Shown here: piece after piece, positions 45,702 through 55,000 of the stretch
Position numbering within the stretch: position 1 is the stretch's first letter
How the letters are laid out: the number at the start of each line of letters is the position of its first letter
NCBI RefSeq assembly: GCF_025628895.1
Contig: NZ_JAOTJC010000011.1
Location: 1 to 64,000, forward strand
Direction of reading: 5' to 3'
Length of the DNA: 64,000 nucleotides
Source: Alteromonas salexigens
Lineage (GTDB): Bacteria; Pseudomonadota; Gammaproteobacteria; Enterobacterales; Alteromonadaceae
Translations under genes and position numbers: made by a program
The notes under the pieces: generated by a model
Seen by the model: only the letters and a program-made list of their open reading frames with translations
What the model was told of the DNA's origin: nothing
Database searches by the model: none

Positions 45702-47405
45702 TTACCAGTTAGCGACGTTCTCTGCATCAAAGCCATACGCGGCTTGCAGAATTGCGCGGGCTTCCAGCAAATCAGCTTGATAAGCTTCAACATCGCCAGT
45801 TAAAACAGGCTGAGTACCCATGTAGGCGTGTACCTGGACAAACTGCTCATCAGTGACTGGCGACAGGCGGTTAAACTGCAGGCCTAACGCAAATCCTTTC
45901 ATTTCAGACCAGTGCTTGGCGAGGTCGCTGTAATTAAAGTCGTCAGTACCGATAGCCTCCAGGTCTGCGATTGTGTCATTAATATAATGAACAACCGTAG
46001 CCGCAATAGACTTCTCCCAGGCCATCAGCGCGGTATCGCGATAGCCCACAAGCTCTGCCATTTGTGCATCAGTCAGCGGGCTGCCTGCTGTGTTGTTCAG
46101 CAGCGCACGGCCTTGCAGGAACGCCATCATCGCTTCGGCTGTCAGGTCAGTTGATACTGTTGCACCCAGATCACGCTTGGCGGCGTTGGTGGATTGGCCG
46201 AAGTTGTACTCAGCGGTGAAGTCAATATCGCCGTCACCGTCGGTATCATGGTAACCCTGCCAGTCTTCTCGGCCGCCTTTCGACGCAATCTCTTCATCGG
46301 AGTAGTCAAGGTAGTTACGTGCGGCACCAAAATAACCAAAGCCTTCATCAAACTGATGCTCAAGGGCGGTGTAGTCGTTACCGGTGTCAGTGTGATCCGA
46401 TAACAAGCCTTTCCCTTCAGTATCGTTATCCAGGTAGTCGTCAGCACCTTGAGAGAAAGCAACCGACATCAACAGGAACTTTTGAATGAGCTGCTTAAGA
46501 TCCCGGCCATCTTCAGTCAGGTAAGGGGTAGTAATTTCATTACCGAATGGGTCGAAGCGTGCTTCGCCATTAATGGTGGCCTGCACATTGTCGCCCAGCA
46601 TATCGAAATAGGTGCGAACTAAGGCTTCTGGCGTGGTATCGCCCACTGACCCCCAGCCTGCGAACTCGGTTTGCCAGTCTTTGTGTTGACCCGTGGCATC
46701 GTTCCCGGCGATTTTGCCTACCAGGTTCTTTTCCGAACCGGAGACGTCAGCCAGTGTGGTTTGCTGTGCGGCCGGAGTGGTAGACGTTAATAAGGCGCGA
46801 GCCGATAACGCCTCATAGTCGCTGACATCAAAATAGGTTTCCAGCGCAGCAACGACCGCCGCTTTATTGGGAAACAAGCTGAGGTCCAGTGCATTGGCAT
46901 CACTGAAGTTATTGGCAATAAGAATGTTCAGATCATTAATCAGCAGGTGACGCGCAGTCTGACCGCTGTAGGAAACCGCAGAGGCGTCCGCTGCAAACTG
47001 GCTGTCGAAGGCGTATACATCTAATACATCATTCACATTGATTGTGAAATCCTTGGTGTACGATGCGCTGGCAGCGTCTTCCACTGTGATGGTGACGTTG
47101 ACCGTTTCGGTCGTTTCGAAATCAAATGCCACATCGCTGGCCAGCGACAGTTCATTGCCTGTGATCACAAACTCACTGCTGGTTGTGCTGTACGTAAAGG
47201 TATCCCCGGCATCGGCGTCGGTGGCCGACAAGGTACCTACCACCACACCGGCTTCGTTTTCATTCACGGTATTGCTGCTCAGTGTGATATCGGTCGGTGC
47301 ACTGTTATCAGGCTGTTCCGGCGCAGAGTTGTCATCCGACGAACTTCCACAGGCTGTAATAAACAGGGTGGAGGCGATGGCCAGTGCAATTGGATTCAGC
47401 TTCAT
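45702..47405 (-). CDS. DUF4856 lipoprotein with cadherin-like domain
   Basis: The 567-residue product has a lipoprotein signal (LFITACGSSSDD). A bacterial cadherin-like repeat runs about 38-125 (NTVNENEAGVVVGTLSATDADAGDTFTYS). A DUF4856 domain spans about 130-567 (YAFDSQFAADASAVSYSGQTARHLLI, FDEGFGYFGAARNYLDYSDEE). DUF4856 proteins commonly neighbour imelysins and TonB receptors and are thought to bind metal. The start at 47405 has AGAGGGA upstream; a longer frame to 47492 overlaps the Fur box and is rejected. It is the first gene of the iron operon. Confidence 0.9.
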   Translation of the reverse strand: MKLNPIALAIASTLFITACGSSSDDNSAPEQPDNSAPTDITLSSNTVNENEAGVVVGTLSATDADAGDTFTYSTTSSEFVITGNELSLASDVAFDFETTETVNVTITVEDAASASYTKDFTINVNDVLDVYAFDSQFAADASAVSYSGQTARHLLINDLNILIANNFSDANALDLSLFPNKAAVVAALETYFDVSDYEALSARALLTSTTPAAQQTTLADVSGSEKNLVGKIAGNDATGQHKDWQTEFAGWGSVGDTTPEALVRTYFDMLGDNVQATINGEARFDPFGNEITTPYLTEDGRDLKQLIQKFLLMSVAFSQGADDYLDNDTEGKGLLSDHTDTGNDYTALEHQFDEGFGYFGAARNYLDYSDEEIASKGGREDWQGYHDTDGDGDIDFTAEYNFGQSTNAAKRDLGATVSTDLTAEAMMAFLQGRALLNNTAGSPLTDAQMAELVGYRDTALMAWEKSIAATVVHYINDTIADLEAIGTDDFNYSDLAKHWSEMKGFALGLQFNRLSPVTDEQFVQVHAYMGTQPVLTGDVEAYQADLLEARAILQAAYGFDAENVANW

Positions 47406-47478
47406 AATGGTCCCTCTAATAACTAATTCGAAATGCAAGCGCTTATCGTTTGCGTTGGGGAAATATACTAACTGATTA

Positions 47479-47498
47479 CAAATGAGAATCAATATTAT
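47479..47498 (-). promoter_or_regulatory. Fur box upstream of the DUF4856-imelysin-receptor operon
   Basis: AAATGAGAATCAATATTATT closely follows the Fur consensus GATAATGATAATCATTATC. It lies 74-93 bases before the DUF4856 start, where a promoter is expected (a TTGATT and TATATT pair overlaps it on the minus strand). This predicts repression of the four-gene operon when iron is plentiful. Confidence 0.7.
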
Positions 47499-47520
47499 TT
47501 ATATTTTATTAATCCACTTT

Positions 47521-47709
47521 TCATGCAGCAGCAATATCGGGGTTGTTTGAGGTATTGTTCAGAAGCGAAAGATCCGGCGCATAAGTGGCTTCGACTTTAG
47601 GTGTAGATGAGCCGCTTAAATACGCCATTATTTTTGTTAATGAGCCTTTCCTCTGTAGTTTTTCGCCGATTCTTTCTCGCACATGGTTTTGGATCTTATT
47701 TTTCGTCAT
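47521..47709 (-). CDS. Candidate 62-residue protein of unknown function
   Basis: The frame encodes a basic N-terminal helix (NKIQNHVRERIGEKLQRKGS) followed by a polar tail ending NNPDIAAA. It has no signal peptide and no recognised domain, and its ribosome site is weak (AACGAAATAGAAAC). It occupies an otherwise empty gap, divergent from the subtilase pair and upstream of the Fur-box operon. The leader-like helix plus small-residue tail resembles a peptide precursor in size only. It could be a chance frame in AT-rich DNA. Confidence 0.35.
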   Translation of the reverse strand: MTKNKIQNHVRERIGEKLQRKGSLTKIMAYLSGSSTPKVEATYAPDLSLLNNTSNNPDIAAA

Positions 47710-47833
47710 TTGTTTCTATTTCGTTAAAAATTTCGCCATATTTTTTCTTTATTTTTCTGCACACCTCAATTTGATTAATTAGAATGCATTTTTGCGTTTT
47801 TAGTCCCCGTTGAGAACATTTGAACTTCAATAA

Positions 47834-47846
47834 AATCAATATCATA
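47834..47846 (+). promoter_or_regulatory. Possible IHF site before the sigma-54-like promoter
   Basis: AATCAATATCATA matches the IHF consensus WATCAANNNNTTR with one mismatch, in AT-rich DNA about 28 bases upstream of the -24 element. IHF bending between enhancer and promoter is usual for sigma-54 promoters, but short matches in AT-rich DNA are common. Confidence 0.3.
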
Positions 47847-47873
47847 TGTTTTGTCTTTTGGTTTGTATAAAGA

Positions 47874-47890
47874 TTGGCCTGAACTATGCA
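47874..47890 (+). promoter_or_regulatory. Sigma-54 (-24/-12) promoter candidate for the subtilase pair
   Basis: TTGGCCTGAACTATGCA matches the consensus YTGGCACGRNNNTTGCW at all but three informative positions, with the invariant GG and GC correctly spaced by ten bases. A start about 12 bases beyond would give a leader of about 34 bases before the ATG at 47935. A sigma-54 activator gene lies at the end of the same cluster. Confidence 0.6.
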
Positions 47891-47934
47891 TTAGTCTTCG
47901 CAGGTATAACCCCAGCGGTTAATGAGGATGAGAG

Positions 47935-50118
47935 ATGATTGATTTTTGCGCAGTGCAAACTCTGAAAGTGAAAAAAGTGGCGATAGTGGTCTCCGCTGTA
48001 TTATGCACAGGGTCATTATTATATGCAGGCCAGCAGCAAAGCGGGTATCCCGCCGAAGGCCAAATCGCTGAAGCTGATGTTTCACAACAGCAATCCTATA
48101 TATTGAGTGGGGCGACGGAGACACAACTGCAACATCTGGTAGATGAATTAGGAATAGAAGTTTCCCAACGCTTCACAGTTATCAATGCCGCTGCGGTGCA
48201 GGTGAGTCCAGAGCAGGCAGCCATGGCGCGCCAGCTATACCCGGAGATTTCATTATTTGACGACAAAAGCGTAGCGTTAAGCGGTAAAGGTAACAACAAG
48301 CGTGATTGCCACCCCAAATGCACCGACCCCTCAACGGGTGACGAGTCGGCGAATTATTCAGCAACATCCCAGCCAGAGTTAGTCTGGAAAGGCGAACAAG
48401 AATTTTACTGGCAGGTTAAAAACACCAGCAAGCAGGCACTGACAATTGAAAAGGTTGTCATGAGTTGGCCCGAAGAAAACGGCAAGTTGATAGAATTTAA
48501 GGTGGGGAGCCATCATCTGATTGCAGAACCCCGCTTGCCAGGTATGACCACACTTGATGCAAGTGTTATGAAAGACCCGGTAATTAAACAGAACCAGTCA
48601 GTAGACTTCAAGGTGAGCTTCGCAGGCCCTATTGTACAGAGCTCTCAGGCCTACGACATTACCGTATTCTTCAAAGAAGGTATTTCAGAAACGCTGAACT
48701 CAACTAACTATAGTTTTGATGCAAGCAAAAAACGTGACACCTACTTCCCGTCTGTAATAAACGCTGTTGAGCTTCATCAAAACGGCATCACTGGCGAGGG
48801 TGTAACCGTGGCGGTTATAGACAGTGGCATTTCCAGTCACTCTAGCCTGAAGAAAAATACGTATGATGCAACCCGCATCAAAGCGTTCTACGACGTGTTT
48901 TCAGGTAAAGCATACTCACAGACAGAACTGGAAACTGGTGAGGAGCTGGCAACCGGTGAGCCTGTTGAGATTGAAGACCTCAATGGCCATGGCAGTCATA
49001 TCAGCAGTATTATCGCGGGTAGCAGTGAATCCTACGATTTAAATAAACTACCTCGTGGTTCATATAATGGGATCGCACCAGATGCGGGATTGGTAGTAGT
49101 AAAGGCTTTCGATGAGAAAGGGTTTTCTACTTACCATGACGTCATTGCGGCAATAGAGTATGTCGTTACTCACAAAGATGAGCTGGGTATCGATGTGCTG
49201 AACATGTCATTCAGTGCCGACGCGCAATCTCATTACTGGGACGACCCCATTAACCAAGCGGTTATGGCTGCATGGGAAGCGGGTATTGTGGTCATTGCGT
49301 CAGCAGGCAATAAAGGACCTGAGGCCATGACCATTGGTGTGCCTGGGAACAACCCGTACGTAATCACTGTGGGCGCTGTTTCTGATAACTATACACGTAA
49401 CTCAACTACCGATGACTTTGTGACTAAGTTCTCAGCTGCCGGCCCTACTTACGAAGGGTTTCTTAAACCCGAAGTAGTGGCGTACGGTGGACACGTTAGC
49501 GGAAATATGAAGTCAGACTCTTATTTGGCCAAAAACTTTCCGCAGTTTCATGACGGGTTTGACTTCTTTATGATGTCGGGCACCTCTCAGTCAACTGCAA
49601 TGACGTCGGGTGTGGTTGCCTTAATGCTGCAGCTTGACCCTCACCTTACTCCAGATGACATTAAGTGCCGCCTGGTAGATTCAGCTATCCCGGCCATGAT
49701 TGACAGCGGCGAGCTTGCTTACAGTGTCTTTCAACAAGGTGCGGGCATGATTGATGCCCAGCGCGCAGTCGATAACACCAAAACCGGATGTGCTAACCGC
49801 GGAATGGATGTCGCCAGTGACTTACGTGGTGACAAGCACTACATGGGCCCTGCACGTCAGGACGAAAACGGTAACTTCTATATAGAAGGCTTTGCCGGCT
49901 TCGAGTGGAACGGTGTGTACCGCGATGCCAATCTGTGGAGCGATGCGAACCTGTGGTCCGATGCGAACCTGTGGTCCGATGCGAACCTGTGGTCCGATGC
50001 CAACCTTTGGTCGGATGCGAACTTGTGGTCAGACGCCAATTTATGGAGCGATGCAAACCTGTGGTCAGACGCCAATTTATGGTCCGACGTAAACATGGGT
50101 TGGGTAACGCAGGAATAA
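47935..50118 (+). CDS. Secreted subtilase (S8) with nine NLWSDA repeats
   Basis: The 727-residue protein has a signal sequence about residues 12-32. An inhibitor-I9-like propeptide (YILSGATETQLQHLVDELG) and an inserted Ig-like domain about 120-245 follow. The S8 catalytic domain has Asp 296 (VAVIDSGIS), His 352 (NGHGSHIS), oxyanion Asn 459 (SAGNKGPE) and Ser 551 (SGTSQSTAM), all intact. A Cys-containing linker (DNTKTGCANRGMD) leads to nine pure hexapeptides at residues 665-718, then the tail NMGWVTQE. A good ribosome site (GAGGATGAGAG) sets the start. It should be an active exported protease. The paralogue follows after 62 bases, and the pair is bracketed by a sigma-54-like promoter and a terminator. 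Confidence 0.94.
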   Translation: MIDFCAVQTLKVKKVAIVVSAVLCTGSLLYAGQQQSGYPAEGQIAEADVSQQQSYILSGATETQLQHLVDELGIEVSQRFTVINAAAVQVSPEQAAMARQLYPEISLFDDKSVALSGKGNNKRDCHPKCTDPSTGDESANYSATSQPELVWKGEQEFYWQVKNTSKQALTIEKVVMSWPEENGKLIEFKVGSHHLIAEPRLPGMTTLDASVMKDPVIKQNQSVDFKVSFAGPIVQSSQAYDITVFFKEGISETLNSTNYSFDASKKRDTYFPSVINAVELHQNGITGEGVTVAVIDSGISSHSSLKKNTYDATRIKAFYDVFSGKAYSQTELETGEELATGEPVEIEDLNGHGSHISSIIAGSSESYDLNKLPRGSYNGIAPDAGLVVVKAFDEKGFSTYHDVIAAIEYVVTHKDELGIDVLNMSFSADAQSHYWDDPINQAVMAAWEAGIVVIASAGNKGPEAMTIGVPGNNPYVITVGAVSDNYTRNSTTDDFVTKFSAAGPTYEGFLKPEVVAYGGHVSGNMKSDSYLAKNFPQFHDGFDFFMMSGTSQSTAMTSGVVALMLQLDPHLTPDDIKCRLVDSAIPAMIDSGELAYSVFQQGAGMIDAQRAVDNTKTGCANRGMDVASDLRGDKHYMGPARQDENGNFYIEGFAGFEWNGVYRDANLWSDANLWSDANLWSDANLWSDANLWSDANLWSDANLWSDANLWSDANLWSDVNMGWVTQE
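49927..50088 (+). repeat. Nine 18-bp units encoding ANLWSD
   Basis: Nine in-frame units run without interruption. The peptide is identical in every unit, while codons vary (TTA, TTG, CTG, CTT for Leu; AGC, TCC, TCG, TCA for Ser; GCG, GCC, GCA for Ala). Silent variation with an invariant peptide points to selection on the protein and not only recent slippage. Confidence 0.95.
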
Positions 50119-50180
50119 TCAGCGAGTGAATGCAATGTCATTCCCAAGAGCTAGTTGAATTTTCCACGAGGAAGTAAAAA

Positions 50181-51911
50181 ATGAATTCGTTAAAGATAGT
50201 CCTTACCATCGCAGTTGTTGCCCTAGCCGGCGCGATGGTATGGCAAACAAACCAACAACCCGAACAACAGGCTGGCGCCTATGTTGTGCAGGGCGGTTCA
50301 CAAGAAGTGCTGACAGCAGCGGTGAGAAACACCGGCGGTGAAGTCACCCATACCTTCAGTGTGATCAGTGCGATAGGGGCCAACCTTACCCCGTCACAGG
50401 TCGATGCACTTAAAACCGAAGGGTACTCTACGTTCGCCGATCAGAAGGTGGTAACAGAGAGTCTTACTCAGCAGCTTGACGGTGTTACGGACGCCGTCTC
50501 TCAAACCTTTGTGATCCCGACTTACATCACTCGCCAAACCGGCGCGAGCCGGGTCCACCGGTATGGAATCACCGGGCGTGGTGTCACGGTGGCAGTAATT
50601 GACACCGGGATCGGATATTCCTCACGGCCAGGCTGGTACGCCCGTAAAAATCCCGACAGTCATGAGCGGATCCGGGCACAGTACAACGCCATTAATGACC
50701 ATATGATGTACCGTTCTACTGATTCAGACGAACATGGTCATGGTAGTCACATTACCGGCATTGCAGTAAGCAGTATTAAAGATAAAAACGGCGACTACAA
50801 CGGAATGGCTCCCTTTGCCGACCTGGTAGTAGTAAAGGCTTTTGATAAGAATGGCCAGGGATCCTACCTGAACGTCATTCGTGGTCTGGACTGGGTGGTG
50901 AAGTATAAAGACAGACTCAACATTCGCGTACTTAACCTGTCATTCGGTTCGCTCCCACAATCAAACTATTGGGAAGATCCGCTTAACCAGGCCGTTATGG
51001 CTGCGTGGAATGCCGGCATTGTAGTAGTGACCTCTGCAGGTAACGCAGGCCCGGACCCTATGACGGTATCAGTTCCGGGTAATGTACCTTATGTTATTAC
51101 CGTTGGTGCTGTTACAGACAACTATACCCCCTACGATTTCAGTGATGATCGTATGACCACCTTTTCTGCTGCCGGTCCTACTCACGAAGGCTTCATCAAG
51201 CCTGACGTCGTCGCCTGGGGTGGCCACATGCTGGGCAAGATTCATGATGTAAACCTGCCTACCTTGGTTATGCAGCATCCTGAGTCTATCTATGGCCGTA
51301 GTTATTATGAGATTTCTGGGACTTCTCAGGCCGCGGCAGTGGTTACCGGTACTGTTGCCCTGATGCTGGAGTATGATCCGACCCTCACGCCGGATGACGT
51401 GAAGTGCCGCTTAATGAGCTCTGCTAATGCGGCCGCCGTAGATGGAAAGCTTGCTTACAGTCCGTTTCGGCAGGGGGCTGGCCTTATCAACGCAGTGGCC
51501 GCTGTTCGTAGTACCCAAACCGGGTGTGCAAACGCTGGGTTAGACATTGAAGCGGACCTGGCCGGTATCCAGCATTTTCAGGGGCCTGCCCGTGTCGATG
51601 ACAATAACAAGCTGTATATCGTAGCGCCAGATGGTACCAGCTGGAACGAGGGCACCAGCTGGAACGAAGGTACCAGCTGGAACGAAGGTACTAGCTGGAA
51701 CGAAGGCACCAGCTGGAATGAAGGTACCAGCTGGAACGAAGGCACGAGCTGGAACGAAGGTACCAGCTGGAACGAGGGTACCAGCTGGAACGAAGGTACC
51801 AGCTGGAACGAGGGTACCAGCTGGAACGAAGGTACCAGCTGGAACGAAGGTACCAGCTGGAATGAAAGCCTGACCCCTACAGCGGTTAATGGCTGGGTTT
51901 CACAAGAGTAA
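50181..51911 (+). CDS. Secreted subtilase (S8) with thirteen GTSWNE repeats
   Basis: The 576-residue paralogue has a signal or anchor segment about residues 4-21. A short I9-like propeptide (AYVVQGGSQEVLTAAVRNTGG) leads into an S8 domain with Asp 141 (VAVIDTGIG), His 187 (HGHGSHIT), Asn 288 (SAGNAGPD) and Ser 382 (SGTSQAAAV). It lacks the Ig-like insert of its neighbour. The linker TQTGCANAGLDIEADL and the QGPAR block are shared with the first enzyme. The C-terminus is thirteen GTSWNE units (residues 485-562), then NGWVSQE. GAGGAAG precedes the ATG. It is the second gene of the pair, ended by an intrinsic terminator. Confidence 0.94.
   Translation: MNSLKIVLTIAVVALAGAMVWQTNQQPEQQAGAYVVQGGSQEVLTAAVRNTGGEVTHTFSVISAIGANLTPSQVDALKTEGYSTFADQKVVTESLTQQLDGVTDAVSQTFVIPTYITRQTGASRVHRYGITGRGVTVAVIDTGIGYSSRPGWYARKNPDSHERIRAQYNAINDHMMYRSTDSDEHGHGSHITGIAVSSIKDKNGDYNGMAPFADLVVVKAFDKNGQGSYLNVIRGLDWVVKYKDRLNIRVLNLSFGSLPQSNYWEDPLNQAVMAAWNAGIVVVTSAGNAGPDPMTVSVPGNVPYVITVGAVTDNYTPYDFSDDRMTTFSAAGPTHEGFIKPDVVAWGGHMLGKIHDVNLPTLVMQHPESIYGRSYYEISGTSQAAAVVTGTVALMLEYDPTLTPDDVKCRLMSSANAAAVDGKLAYSPFRQGAGLINAVAAVRSTQTGCANAGLDIEADLAGIQHFQGPARVDDNNKLYIVAPDGTSWNEGTSWNEGTSWNEGTSWNEGTSWNEGTSWNEGTSWNEGTSWNEGTSWNEGTSWNEGTSWNEGTSWNEGTSWNESLTPTAVNGWVSQE
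51633..51866 (+). repeat. Thirteen 18-bp units encoding GTSWNE
   Basis: Thirteen in-frame units with an invariant peptide occupy 234 bases. Variation is silent (GGT/GGC, ACC/ACT/ACG, AAC/AAT, GAA/GAG). The units are more alike at DNA level than those of the neighbouring gene, so copy number may change by slippage. Confidence 0.95.
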
Positions 51912-51937
51912 CTAGCGGGTTACGCGTGTGATTACAG

Positions 51938-51970
51938 AAAAGCGCCTTTTTATTTAAAGGCGCTTTTTTT
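51938..51970 (+). terminator. Intrinsic terminator after the subtilase pair
   Basis: A 12-bp stem, AAAAGCGCCTTT/AAAGGCGCTTTT, with a six-base loop runs into a T-tract. It closes the two-protease unit and separates it from the sensor genes downstream. Confidence 0.9.
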
Positions 51971-52059
51971 ATTCGCTGAGCCGCCAATTTCCCACTTATG
52001 AATAATTTGCTTATTGGCATTTATCAGGTAACTTGTTATTACGCGTAAGGTTTTAACTA

Positions 52060-55000
52060 ATGGACTACACCTTGAAATTCTTCTGTAGCGTGGCATTGAT
52101 AACTGCCCTCTCTTTTTCTCCCGTCAGCGCCGGACACGGCAATTTTGATATCAACGTACGTTTTCAGAAGCTGAACATTGAACAGGGACTATCCCAGGAA
52201 GTCGTTCAGAGTATTTATCAGGATGAAGAGGGGTATTTGTGGTTTGGCACGCAGGAAGGGTTAAACCGCTATGACGGTTACAACTTTGAAGTGTTTAACC
52301 AGGAATATGGCAATGAAAACGCGCTTCCCGAAGACTGGATATTTGATATTCAGGAAGATGCCTCTGGCAACCTATGGGTGGCTACAGACGGTGGTGGTGT
52401 GGCCATGTTCGACGAACCCGAGCATGCGTTCATTGCCTACCAGCACGACAGCGACGATCCCCACTCATTAAGTAGTAATACCGTACGGGTCCTCTTTCTG
52501 GACAGCAGTGGCCGGTTCTGGATAGGCACGGAAAATGGTCTGGATGAGTATCACCCTGATTCCAAACAGTTCGAATCAATTAACATCGCGCCCACGCCTT
52601 CCTCTGAATTCAGCGGCGAATTACAAGTGCGGGCTATTACAGAAGATGCCAATGGTTTGCTATGGATAGGCACAGATGGGAGTGGCTTGTATTCCTATAA
52701 CCCTCAGACTGGCAATGTTGCCCATTATTTTTCTGCACAAGAGAATAATATTATACATTCTGATCGTATCTCATCGTTGCTGGTCGACAGTGAGAACCGC
52801 TTGTGGGCGGGAACCTATGACAAGGGGATTGCCCTTATTAACCCTTCTCGCAATCAAGCTGACTTTTACCAGGCGGAACCGGGTGAGGCCAGTTCACTAA
52901 GCCACAATCAAATCAGAGATATTCTTGAAGATAACCAGGGGACAATTTGGCTTGCCACAGACAATGGTCTGGATCGCTGGCTGTCTGACGCGCAGGCATT
53001 CGCACACTATCGTCACTCTGTGGAAAACCCTTTTTCTTTATCTTCCAGCAAGATCAATACGATTTACCAGGATCGAGGGAACGTCCTCTGGGTAGGAACC
53101 TTCGGTGGCATTAATAAGTGGAACACCGCTACCGCTGTATTCAGACACATGTTTAAACAGTCAGATAGTGACGGCAGTTTGACAGATAATGGCGTCAATG
53201 CCTTTGCACAGTCGGACGACGGAACCTTGTGGGTCGGTACCTATGGTGGGCTTAATGGCTTGCATGAAACAGATCGCGAAGTAACCGTGTACACGGCGGG
53301 CGGTCGCTCTGATTCACCAAAATTTTTAAACGATGACCGTGTAATGTCACTGTACAGTGCAAGCAGCGGCCACTTGTGGATAGGTACGCGCGCGGCAGGG
53401 TTGAGTAAACTCAATCTGGCAACCGGCAAACTTGAACATTACAGCAAGCAGGGCGACAGCGATGTAAGCCTGAGCTCGGATGCCATAACCAAAATAGTTG
53501 GCCAGGAAAATGGTGAGCTGTTGATTGGCACATGGGGTGGCGGTCTTAATCGGTTTAATCCGCAAACTGAAACATTCACCCATTTCCGAGCCGATCCGTA
53601 TAACGGCGGCAGTCTGAGCAGCGATAAGGTGCCGGAGATTTATATCACTCAGGACAAAAAAATATGGGTGGGTACCTGGGATGGCGGAATAACGGTATTT
53701 AACCCTGATTTTTCGGTGCACAAAGTCTTGCGCATGGGACTGGAGCCGGGCCAATTAAGCGAAGACAAAGTCTGGAGTATTCTTGAGGATTCCAACCATA
53801 ATATTTGGGTTGGCACCCAAGGCGGTGGGATCAGTTTGCTGCGGGCTGAAAACCGGGAACTGGGTGAGTATGAATTTGAACGAATTGGTCGCAGTCAGGG
53901 CTTACCCAGCATGGTGGTGTATGGGCTTCTGGAGGCTGACGACGGGTCTGTTTGGGGGAGCACTAATCGGGGCATCTCTAAAATTAACCCGAACGACTTG
54001 TCTATTCTCAATTACGATGCCGACGATGGGCTGCAGAGCAATGACTTTAACTCCGGCGCCTATTTTAAAGGTGAGGATGGGTGGGTGTATTTCGGCGGTA
54101 GCAATGGTGTGACTGCTTTTCATCCGGCTAGGGTCCAGCCAAACTCACATGTGCCGCCGGTAGTCATTACAGAATATGCGACTATTAACGAGCGTTCGCC
54201 TTTGTCTGACCGGTTGGAAGAAATAGACAAAATTGAGGTTGCACATGAGGATTATCTGGTGTCTTTTTCTTTTGCTGCACTGGATTTCGCCGAGCCGCAA
54301 AAAAATCAGTATGCCTATATGCTGGAAGGGTTTGACCGCGAATGGTTGTACACCAACGATATTCGTAAAGCGACCTATACCAACCTGCCTGACGGCAACT
54401 ACGTGTTTAAAGTGAAAGCGGCGAATAACGATGGTCTCTGGAATGAGGACGGCGCGTCGATAAAAGTAAAAGTGTTACCTCCGGTATGGCGAACATGGTG
54501 GGCTTACACCCTGTATGGAATAGTGGGCTTACTGTTGTTGACGGTACTTATCCTTGCATACCGACGAAAATTAAAGCGAGCCAGACTGTATCACCAGGAA
54601 CTGGAAAATGAAGTAGGCAGACGAACCAAAGAACTTACCGATCTCAACGAGCAGCTGTATACCGCGAATACTTCCGATAGCTTGTCAGGGTTGAAAAACC
54701 GGATTTACCTCTTAAGTATTCTGGAAAAAGAAGTCGCCGATATTCAGCGCCAGATATTTAAAGCAAAAAAAGAGGGCAACCCAGATTTGTCAGTCGGTCC
54801 CCGGGTGTTTTTCCTGATGATTGATTTGGATAAGTTCAGGGCGTTTAACGAGAAGAATGACAAACGCACTGGTGACAAAGTCATCCAGGAAGTGGGTGAG
54901 CTGTTATCTGACTTCTTCCGCACCTCAGACACGGTGGTTCGCTGGGGCGGAGACCAATTTTTGGTCGTGGGTCAGGTTGATGATGTGCGGGAAGTAAACC

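Noticed and set aside
47406..47492. Longer start for the DUF4856 lipoprotein
   Set aside because: It would place the Fur box and promoter inside the coding region and move the lipoprotein signal away from the N-terminus.
49793..50147. Antisense open frames across the NLWSDA repeats
   Set aside because: They exist only because an 18-base in-frame repeat keeps several frames open. They have no ribosome site and overlap a clear subtilase end.
49927..51866. CRISPR-like regular repeats
   Set aside because: Units of 18 bases are contiguous with no spacers, are in frame, and encode an invariant peptide.
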